Source: Stramenopiles sp. TOSAG23-2 (lineage: Eukaryota; Sar). Taken from it: 36,528 nucleotides of DNA. Below, piece by piece: positions 29,660 through 36,528 of the stretch (position 1 is the first letter of the stretch; each line of letters begins with the position of its first letter). The position numbers and the translations under genes are program-made. The notes beneath the pieces are model-generated. The model had not been told where the DNA came from and did no database searches. It was given only the letters and a program-made list of their open reading frames with translations. The stretch spans positions 1 to 36,528 of the forward strand of contig LT649336.1 in assembly GCA_900128395.1 (NCBI GenBank), in the 5' to 3' direction.

Positions 29660-31168
29660 TTACAACTTTGATGATTGTCTAAAATCATCAATTAAACTAG
29701 TCAACTTATTTGTACTATGATTACTATTTTGATCTAATCCAGATTCAATAAATCGTATTAAGCTACTTTTCATTTTCGTTTCTGTAGCATTTGCTGGTGC
29801 AGCTTGATACACACCTCCATCTTCACTTCCAGATGATTTACTATTACTAGTACTAGTAGCAATATTATTATTATTACTCAAAGTCTTTGCTTTTTCTATC
29901 AAATCTAACATTACATTATTTAAATCAGTACAAAACTTATTGCATGTATGAATATGCTGTTCACCAATACAAATACCAAGTGCTGAAGGGTTCTCTCCAC
30001 TAAATAATGCCCATCCTTTTTTTCGCATTTCTTTGTTAATTTGTCTGTTTGTAATTGTATTAGGCATGGATGATCGAAAACCAACTATACATATTTCGGA
30101 AGCGCCAATCGTCTCAACACCGACAATTGAATGAACTCCATCTTTCATTGTGATATACGCCTCGTGTATATGTTTTAATGTATTATTGTAATGTTTTAAC
30201 ATAAACTTCATAGTTGCCCATGACGCGGCAATTGGTCCACCACTTCTACTACCTTGTAATGTTGGTGTGATATAACCACCTCCGGTTGCTTTACCGCCTT
30301 TTACTGGGGCTACTGGATGAAACACAAATTGCCTTAGCTGATTGTTACGAAAGATTACTGCGCTTACACCTTTGCTGGAAAATCCATACTTATGCAAATC
30401 AATAGAGATGGAAGTAACACCTAGGTTTTCAAATCCATTTGCTGCATCGATTGCATACCCATCATGTGATAATAAATTCAAATTTCTTGTATATTGCAAC
30501 AATATCCCTCCTAAACAATTATCAATATGCAATCCGATATCGTATTCTTTTGCTAATTCTGATAAACTTTTGATATCATCAACAACGCCATGTGGAAACG
30601 TCGGTGCGGAGGAATAAATCATAATTGTATTTTTTGTTATGAGCGGCTCAACTTCATGTCTTGAGATTCTTTGCGTTATTTCATCTGGTTTCACTAAAAT
30701 CAATTTCATCCCGAAATAGAAACATGCTTTGTGACATGCGCCATGGCAAGTAGATGCAGCGATAATCTCCGGAGTCTTAATATTTTTCGAATATGCCCAC
30801 TCTCTATGTGCTAATAAAGCTAATAAAATACTTTCTGTTCCACCAGAGGCCAGTAAGCCTTTTTGAGCATCTTGTTGACCTTTACAGAAAGTAATACACA
30901 ATTTTATTAAATCTGTTTGCATGTTGGCAATTGATGGCCAAACAGTCGGATACAATGCATTTGTTGAACTAAATAGACGAAAAGCTTCATTTTGAATTTT
31001 GGCCACTGTCTTACCTATAGATTCATTGGACTCCTTATCATAGTAAATTCCACCCCATCTTTGCTTTGTTGCTTCACTTGATAAATCTTCTGTATCTTTT
31101 TCGTTTATTAGATCCAATAAACGTAAAACTTCATTGGAACTTTGTTCTATTAATTTGTTGCTATTCAT
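29660..31168 (-). CDS. Sphingosine-1-phosphate lyase (PLP-dependent), no membrane anchor
   Basis: 502 residues from the ATG at 31168. This is a PLP group II decarboxylase-fold enzyme of the S1P lyase type. It carries SGGTES (108-113), CHGACHKA with a likely ring-stacking His142, FPHGVVDDI, LHIDNCLGG (Asp216 for the PLP nitrogen), and GVTSISIDLHKYGFSSKG with the Schiff-base lysine K260. Then comes YITPTLQGSRSGGPIAASWA, which matches SGPL1 (there YASPTIAGSRPGG). It cleaves sphingoid-base phosphates to an aldehyde and phosphoethanolamine. Eukaryotic enzymes are usually about 550-590 residues with a lumenal N-terminus and one ER membrane helix. Here the start falls directly before the catalytic region and I find no hydrophobic exon upstream. 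A Ser/Asn-rich insert lies before the C-terminal YQAAPAN segment. A paralogous cytosolic form is possible. Confidence 0.88.
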   Translation of the reverse strand: MNSNKLIEQSSNEVLRLLDLINEKDTEDLSSEATKQRWGGIYYDKESNESIGKTVAKIQNEAFRLFSSTNALYPTVWPSIANMQTDLIKLCITFCKGQQDAQKGLLASGGTESILLALLAHREWAYSKNIKTPEIIAASTCHGACHKACFYFGMKLILVKPDEITQRISRHEVEPLITKNTIMIYSSAPTFPHGVVDDIKSLSELAKEYDIGLHIDNCLGGILLQYTRNLNLLSHDGYAIDAANGFENLGVTSISIDLHKYGFSSKGVSAVIFRNNQLRQFVFHPVAPVKGGKATGGGYITPTLQGSRSGGPIAASWATMKFMLKHYNNTLKHIHEAYITMKDGVHSIVGVETIGASEICIVGFRSSMPNTITNRQINKEMRKKGWALFSGENPSALGICIGEQHIHTCNKFCTDLNNVMLDLIEKAKTLSNNNNIATSTSNSKSSGSEDGGVYQAAPANATETKMKSSLIRFIESGLDQNSNHSTNKLTSLIDDFRQSSKL

Positions 31169-31766
31169 TATTTTTATATTTATGTTTCAATTCTTTTTTT
31201 CTCTTTGATCTCTTGCCAACATAATGTTACAGTATATCATCTGTTGTTGCTTCTATAATTATTACGTAAAATACATTTTGACATAACCTATTATTTTGTA
31301 TACAAGTGCACAATAATATTATTTACCAGGTAAAGCAAAGCTGGAAAGCACGCGTTGTCCAGCTTAAGCTGTCGTCAGTTGCCTAGTCTAGCTACTGGCC
31401 TAACCAGCTAACACCGTGGTATAGACCAATTAACATACCATTTGTCATGTTTAAGGATTTTATCGATTACTTCTATTTTATAATCTAATTAGTATAAAAT
31501 TATGCATAAGAGATTTCCGGCTTGCGCTGTGGTACTTGGTATATTTCTGTACTCTGGTTATAAGTTTTTATAAGAAGCGCTAATAACGACGCGAGGCGTT
31601 ACAGTAAATATTTCATACATGTATCATATTTTTGTCTGTACTAATAATATATATATTTAATAATAATAGTCGTCGTCTAGGTACAAAACAGAAAAAAAGT
31701 GAAAAAAGAAACAAAACACAGAACACAGAACACAACAAACAGCATCATAAATCAATCAATTACAAG
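31169..31766. other. Divergent 5' spacer of S1P lyase and TPR genes
   Basis: 598 bp with an exact TACCAGGTA at 31324-31332 and a one-off TACTTGGTA at 31533-31541. The 31320-31440 stretch is less AT-rich and has several CTAGC/AGCT/CCAGC words but no cloverleaf. From about 31690 the leader is A-rich up to the ATG at 31767. The open frame continues upstream of the ATG from non-ATG codons only. Confidence 0.55.
31324..31332. promoter_or_regulatory. TACC-N-GGTA palindrome (TACCAGGTA)
   Basis: Exact copy in the S1P lyase/TPR divergent spacer, 156 bp upstream of the lyase ATG on the other strand. Confidence 0.45.
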
Positions 31767-34217
31767 ATGGATGTAGATAATTTAGCTGATAGCAGCGTGG
31801 ATAAAACATTTTTGAAATCGAAGTTTGTATATAATGAAAATAAATCAATGGTAGCGAAGAAAAGATTATTGCAAGAAGTTAAAATGGATGTTATGACTTT
31901 TCATAATATACGTACACGTGCTAAATCGTTGCACCAACAAGGAAAATTTATTGAAGCAATCGCTGAGTATACAAAAACGATTGAAATATTAACAAAAATT
32001 ATTCATGTAGAAGCAGGACGAGCGGCTGAAGAAGAGATTCTAGAAGAAGAAGAAATACGTAGAAAAGAAGAAGAAAGATTAAAGTGGGAAAAATATGAAA
32101 ATGAAAAACAACAAAAGAAACTGCGTTTAACTAATAGAAGGAAGGTTAAAAAAGACAATAATAACATTAATAATGATAAAAAGAATGGAAATGATATAAA
32201 GAACGAAGGTGAAAGTGATAGTTTGCCTGAGCAACAGCAACACTCTTCTCCCATCGATAATGAACAACAAGATGATGATTGCGATGATAATAATAATAAT
32301 AATAACATTGAAGAATCTCCAATATCTCCAAGAAAATTAGCAGAACGTAAAAAGTTTCGAGCATATAAACTCTCAAAACATCTACAACAAATAGTGCCAA
32401 CTGAACAAGTTGTACGAATATATTTGGGCCGCGCATCTTGCTTCAGTAAATTAAGTGATCATCGTCGTTCTATTGAAGATGCAAATTCGGCGTTAAGTTT
32501 GGATCCATCTAATATTAAAGCATATGTTCGGCGTGGCGAATCATTAATGCAATTACAACAGTTTCGAGAGGCAAGTGATACATATCGTGATGGGTTGAAG
32601 ATCGATCCATCACATCGTTCGTTAAAAAAAGGGTTTCAAGATAGTTTAAGAGGTTTACGTGTGCAGTGGCATCAATATTTTCCAACTTATGGTCATACTA
32701 GTGCATCTACTGAAATTGCTGGAGATCCAACTGATGCGCCAAGTGGTGTAAATCGATTATTAGAAAGTTTTATAAATCCAACAGAGGCGCATCAAGATGT
32801 TGAAATAAAAGAAGTATGTGCACAGAGTGGTATGCATTTTGATATATTAGATTTATTAAAACAAGAAGCACAGTGGTGGACCACAAATGCTATGAGGTAT
32901 GCAGAAGCTGTTGCGCAATCAAGAGATTTTGATAGTGCACGCGTACAAGTAATACGAGCATTAATTAAGCATAAGAATGATATGTTATTACTGTTTACTA
33001 AATATTGTGAGGCTGACTATGATGAACGTTTAACTCGTTCATATCGATTATCATCCTTCGTTACTCAAGGGATGGATGGAGGAGACAACCATGTCTACGC
33101 TAATAATAATAATAATAATAACAACAACAACAACAACAACAACAAGGGCAATTTGCAACACACACCAAAACCACCGATATCGAAAACAAAGAACAATCTT
33201 AATAACAATAAATCATCACGGCATGGAAATAATCTTGCACCAGCTGCTATTCATCATCACCGCCCACCATATACTCCAAAAAGTGAAAGATTGACTTTAT
33301 CATATGAAATGTGCAAACGTATGTTCTTAGATTTTGGTTTAATAACACCATCTTTTGGTAAAACAATACTTGAAAATGCATGGAAACAAGCTAATTCAAA
33401 TTTGTTGAATGTTCCTAAAACCCCGTTGATAAATCGCCCATCTAATCCAAAAACGTTACTTGTACGTAAGGAGCAAAAGTTAATGCCGTTGCCGACATCA
33501 AACGATACTAATAATAACAAAAATGCAACACAAAAAAAACAATCACAAAAGAAAAACAATAGTAATAATAATAATGAAGATGATAGTTTGACCAACATGG
33601 CGCTAGGATTTACATTATTGTTTCCGAAGTTTTTAGAAGTGGTAGTCCGTGTATCATATGCACGGTATAAACCTATCACATCTGATGGAATAAAACCACC
33701 AACATTTGTGGAACGGTTAGAAAATGCATTGAATAAACATTTCATTCCATCAGCAATTGCTATACGTGCAGCATCGGAAGCTGGTACATCACAACCGTCA
33801 TTAGTCACCGCGGAAACAGATTCAGCATGGATTAATGAAAACGTGCTAGAAGTCATGGAGATCTACAAGCCGCGACTTGGTAAGGTGTTTGATTATTTCT
33901 CTCAGAAAGATCGTGCATCTAAAAAAATGGATTTAGTGGAATTTTTATATGTTCTTAAAAGTTTGGGCTTGGTAGATGTACAACGTGCTACATTACATGC
34001 TGGATGTAAAATATTTGTATCAATATGTGGTTACATTGGTGCTATTGATGTAGATAAAATAGATTTAGATGATTTTGTTGAAGCATTGGCACGATTTGGT
34101 GATATTCGCACACATGATGGTATGGTTAGTCTGCCAAAACGTTTAAATGCTTTTTTTAGTAATGTTGTATTGCAAAAGGCAAGGCATAGAACAGATATAG
34201 CTGCTTTATGGTTGTGA
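31767..34217 (+). CDS. TPR protein with EF-hand-like C-terminus, 816 aa
   Basis: The first ATG of the frame is at 31767 (MDVDNLADSS), after an A-rich leader. TPR1 lies at about residues 46-79 (RTRAKSLHQQGKFIEAIAEYTK). It is followed by a charged helix and Asn/Asp/Gln-rich insert (84-190), then TPR2 and TPR3 at 216-283 (GRASCFSKLSDHRRSIEDANSALSLDPSN, then KAYVRRGESLMQLQQFREASDTYRDGL). The split TPR array resembles co-chaperone and dynein-assembly TPR modules, but I cannot pick one. A 14-Asn run follows in the middle. The C-terminal third is globular: LGFTLLFPKFLEVVVRVSYARY, then two helix-loop-helix units around KMDLVEFLYVLKSLGL and VDKIDLDDFVEALARFG, which look like EF-hands with incomplete calcium ligands. 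Function is unknown; a cytoskeletal or ciliary role is a guess. Confidence 0.78.
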   Translation: MDVDNLADSSVDKTFLKSKFVYNENKSMVAKKRLLQEVKMDVMTFHNIRTRAKSLHQQGKFIEAIAEYTKTIEILTKIIHVEAGRAAEEEILEEEEIRRKEEERLKWEKYENEKQQKKLRLTNRRKVKKDNNNINNDKKNGNDIKNEGESDSLPEQQQHSSPIDNEQQDDDCDDNNNNNNIEESPISPRKLAERKKFRAYKLSKHLQQIVPTEQVVRIYLGRASCFSKLSDHRRSIEDANSALSLDPSNIKAYVRRGESLMQLQQFREASDTYRDGLKIDPSHRSLKKGFQDSLRGLRVQWHQYFPTYGHTSASTEIAGDPTDAPSGVNRLLESFINPTEAHQDVEIKEVCAQSGMHFDILDLLKQEAQWWTTNAMRYAEAVAQSRDFDSARVQVIRALIKHKNDMLLLFTKYCEADYDERLTRSYRLSSFVTQGMDGGDNHVYANNNNNNNNNNNNNNKGNLQHTPKPPISKTKNNLNNNKSSRHGNNLAPAAIHHHRPPYTPKSERLTLSYEMCKRMFLDFGLITPSFGKTILENAWKQANSNLLNVPKTPLINRPSNPKTLLVRKEQKLMPLPTSNDTNNNKNATQKKQSQKKNNSNNNNEDDSLTNMALGFTLLFPKFLEVVVRVSYARYKPITSDGIKPPTFVERLENALNKHFIPSAIAIRAASEAGTSQPSLVTAETDSAWINENVLEVMEIYKPRLGKVFDYFSQKDRASKKMDLVEFLYVLKSLGLVDVQRATLHAGCKIFVSICGYIGAIDVDKIDLDDFVEALARFGDIRTHDGMVSLPKRLNAFFSNVVLQKARHRTDIAALWL
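33102..33143 (+). repeat. (AAT/AAC)14 microsatellite coding poly-Asn
   Basis: Fourteen consecutive Asn codons, AAT first then AAC, lie in the middle of the TPR protein. Such tracts fit the general Asn-richness of the proteins here. Confidence 0.95.
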
Positions 34218-36528
34218 TAGGATGTAAACATGTATACGTATCATTTGATGCTTTGAGTTGAGAGAGTAAGAATATTTCATACAAATAGATGTATAATAAC
34301 AATACCATTACTATTCGCATATTTTCCCTCAAATTTCATTAAAATCAACATTTTTGACCTAAATTCTTATAATTCCTTGTTATGATGGTGGATTTTTCAT
34401 TCTATTACAAGAAAACAAAGGAAAAATATTGAAAATACCTTTTGAAAGTTAGGCTCCACTAGTATACCATTTTTCCTATCAATTGGCAAAATAATTTTGA
34501 CATTTCTTGTTTTCAGAAATTAGGGATAGCAGAATTTCAGGCATCAAATTTATACATTAAAATTTGTACTTGACTAAATTATTAATTTACAGAAATGACT
34601 AAAAAAAACTATAAAATTCATAGAAATCATTAAATTATAAAAATATCCATTTTTTAAAACACAAAATACATATAAAAATAACATCGTCATTTGAACAATT
34701 TCATCCTTTTCTTACAATTACATATAATTACCATTAATATGAAATCATACAAAATATCATATTTTAGATGGAAATTCACTTTTTCAACTATGAAATCATA
34801 CAAAATATCATATTTTAGATGGAAATTCACTTTTTTACATAAATTATAAATATCGTTTTTGGAATATTGAAACCTATCAACAATTTAGTATAATATTTTT
34901 GTACTAAATAGTGTTAGACAAAGCCGACACTACAAGTGAAAACCACCTATCAAGTAGTGTTACAGCTATAGGGTTACGCGTTTTTTTCAACTTTTAACGG
35001 ATATTCAAATATGAAGTAGATACAAGAATATTGATATATTCAGTAAAATTATTACCAAACATATAAAAATTGATCGTGGATACTTATTTTTCTAAAGTTA
35101 TGTATATATATATGTAAAAAACTACCTTTTCTCATTTTCAAATTTTACATTTTTAGTCCATACTGTGTCCATACTAATTTGGAAAAAAATCACCATTTTG
35201 AAAAAAATTCGTTACCTTGTCAGTTTCATTTAAAACATAATTAGATCAAAATATGTATGCACTTCTTTCCTTTAGGGATGTGTTAAGAGATGTGTCTTAT
35301 TTTGAATCAATTCGTAGAAGATTTAGATAGAAAAAATCGACACATTGTATTTCGGTGATATTTCTGATAATTTTTCAATATTTTGGTGATTTCTTGGTCT
35401 ATAACCCTAAACTAACCCGATCTTGAAAATCACATATCGGTGTAAAGCTCGACTTATACGTGATGTATGGACAGGAGAACGGTCGGGGATTGTTTAGGTG
35501 ATCAGTATATAACTTTTAGGTATTGGTTTCAGCTTTGTATATAATGGGAAAGTATAGAAATGGCATTCGTGTGAGTGTATGTTGGTGTTGAGAAATAGAG
35601 TGAGAGGTCCCGTCATGTACGGGTATGACCCCACAATGCTAAGTAGTGCTAGCATCTCTAACCCTAACGTAAATGATCAAAATGCACGATATTTTTAGTA
35701 AACATGGTTTTACTGTTAAACTCCCCAGACCACGACCTACAGACATTATATACGTAATAAATAACGGATATGCAACGTTTCAAAGTCTAATTTTAATATC
35801 TTCAATGAAAGTTTTCAACCTTTCATGATTTTCACCATTTACATGGAAAAGTGCTCTAATACTAACTCCATGCTAACGTACGATTTAAAAAAAAAATTCA
35901 GCACTTTTCTTTAAAAACATAATTATACACGTAAACTCCCAGAGAAAAGTTAAATATATCACCTACGATATAGAATCTACGACATTTTATCAAAATTTTT
36001 TATGTTTTGTGTTAAAAAGGTAGATTTCTAGCTCCATTTAGAATTGTTGTGATTCAAAATCGATTTGGATTTCTAGGCCTTTTTCAGGCACATGGGAATC
36101 CATTACAAAATAGGGTATAGTCAACACAATATATCTCGAGTCAATGAAAATATTAATACAAAAGTAGTACGAGATCTCATTTTTACATATAAAGAGCCAA
36201 ACTTAAGAGTAAGTTGATGACAACTGAGTGCCAGGAACATACTTTACTAATGACGTTTCAATTGCATGTCAAAGTACCCTTACTATGGAATAGGCTTGTA
36301 AAACCTTAATAAAAGTGTCCAAAAATATGCATTTTTTAGTGAAAATTCACTTTGGGTCTAGCGTTTCATGTAAATGTAATATTTATTTTGGTTGGAGTTT
36401 AGAGATACAAGTTATATATATAAAGAAAGGATGTCGAAGTTTATATGACTTCAAAATGTTGGAAATGATGTTTGGAGACGAAATGCAAATTCGATATATC
36501 TGATGAAATTTCTCAATTTTCGTACCCA
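34218..36528. other. 2.3-kb right end without a supported gene
   Basis: The longest open frame is about 60 codons and none shows a recognisable domain. By eye the region is less AT-rich than the other spacers and lacks their long TA runs over much of its length. It contains a 47-bp perfect tandem duplication, single CCCTAA/TTAGGG-like words at about 34965, 35403 and 35660, and a small GC-rich hairpin (CCCGT...ACGGG, about 35608-35622). It may be an eroded gene, a dispersed repeat or a long non-coding region. Confidence 0.5.
34738..34835. repeat. 47-bp perfect tandem duplication, 51-bp period
   Basis: Copies at 34738-34784 and 34789-34835 are identical and are separated by four bases. It lies in the gene-free right end, so it is free of coding constraint and probably recent. 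Confidence 0.9.

Noticed and set aside
31321-31440. Less AT-rich patch that could be a tRNA or small RNA
   Set aside because: I could not fold a cloverleaf or find the T-loop GTTC-A--C pattern; more likely promoter sequence.
34960-35670. Single CCCTAA/TTAGGG-like words, suggesting telomere proximity
   Set aside because: Only isolated single units, with no tandem array; the word also occurs in the DNA-PKcs intron near 22645.
35540-35700. 47-codon stop-free stretch and a small GC-rich hairpin, possible structured RNA or gene remnant
   Set aside because: Stop-free runs of this size are expected several times by chance in 2.3 kb over six frames, and the hairpin stem is only five pairs.

Overview
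The window is nuclear DNA from a unicellular or early-diverging eukaryote. Spacers are very AT-rich, long ORFs use all three standard stop codons, and the proteins carry Asn, Ser, Thr and His homopolymer tracts. Introns are few: I can support two, both GT-AG with a CTAAC-type branch site. The proteins are clearly eukaryotic: CDKL5-type kinase, DNA-PKcs, NSE3/MAGE, PRP38, CGR1/CCDC86 and sphingosine-1-phosphate lyase. Retention of DNA-PKcs together with a CDKL5-like (cilium-associated) kinase suggests a lineage with a flagellated stage, for example a zoosporic fungus or another protist. I cannot fix the taxon from sequence alone.

Layout, left to right: a spliced four-TM membrane protein with a repetitive GQP tail (280-1197, +); a CDKL5-like kinase with a long Arg/Asp/Ser-rich tail (2059-4377, +); an unrecognised helical protein (4746-5318, -); a coiled-coil protein (5962-6861, +); an unrecognised single-TM, S/T-P-rich protein (7420-8766, +); an MFS transporter (9047-10672, -); a METTL13/CSKMT-like methyltransferase (10990-12141, +); PRP38 with a Tudor-like C-terminal segment (12648-13658, -); CGR1/CCDC86 (14135-14560, +); a two-exon, about 4056-residue DNA-PKcs (14714-27400, -); NSE3 of the SMC5/6 complex (28033-29136, +); an S1P lyase without a membrane anchor (29660-31168, -); and a TPR protein (31767-34217, +). 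The last 2.3 kb holds no gene I can support.

After the first two genes the strands almost alternate, so most genes lie in divergent pairs separated by about 320-640 bp. The pairings are suggestive: DNA-PKcs with NSE3 (both DNA repair) and PRP38 with CGR1 (both RNA processing). A palindrome, TACC-N-GGTA, recurs in several 5' spacers and nearly nowhere else. Convergent 3' spacers carry perfect inverted repeats.

Most notable items: (1) a near-complete DNA-PKcs that keeps an S/TQ cluster matching the vertebrate ABCDE autophosphorylation region; (2) PRP38 joined to a Tudor-like segment; (3) the recurrent promoter palindrome; (4) the DNA-PKcs/NSE3 shared 5' spacer; (5) an AT-poorer, gene-free right end. 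I saw no CRISPR array, rRNA, convincing tRNA, transposase or virus-derived gene.
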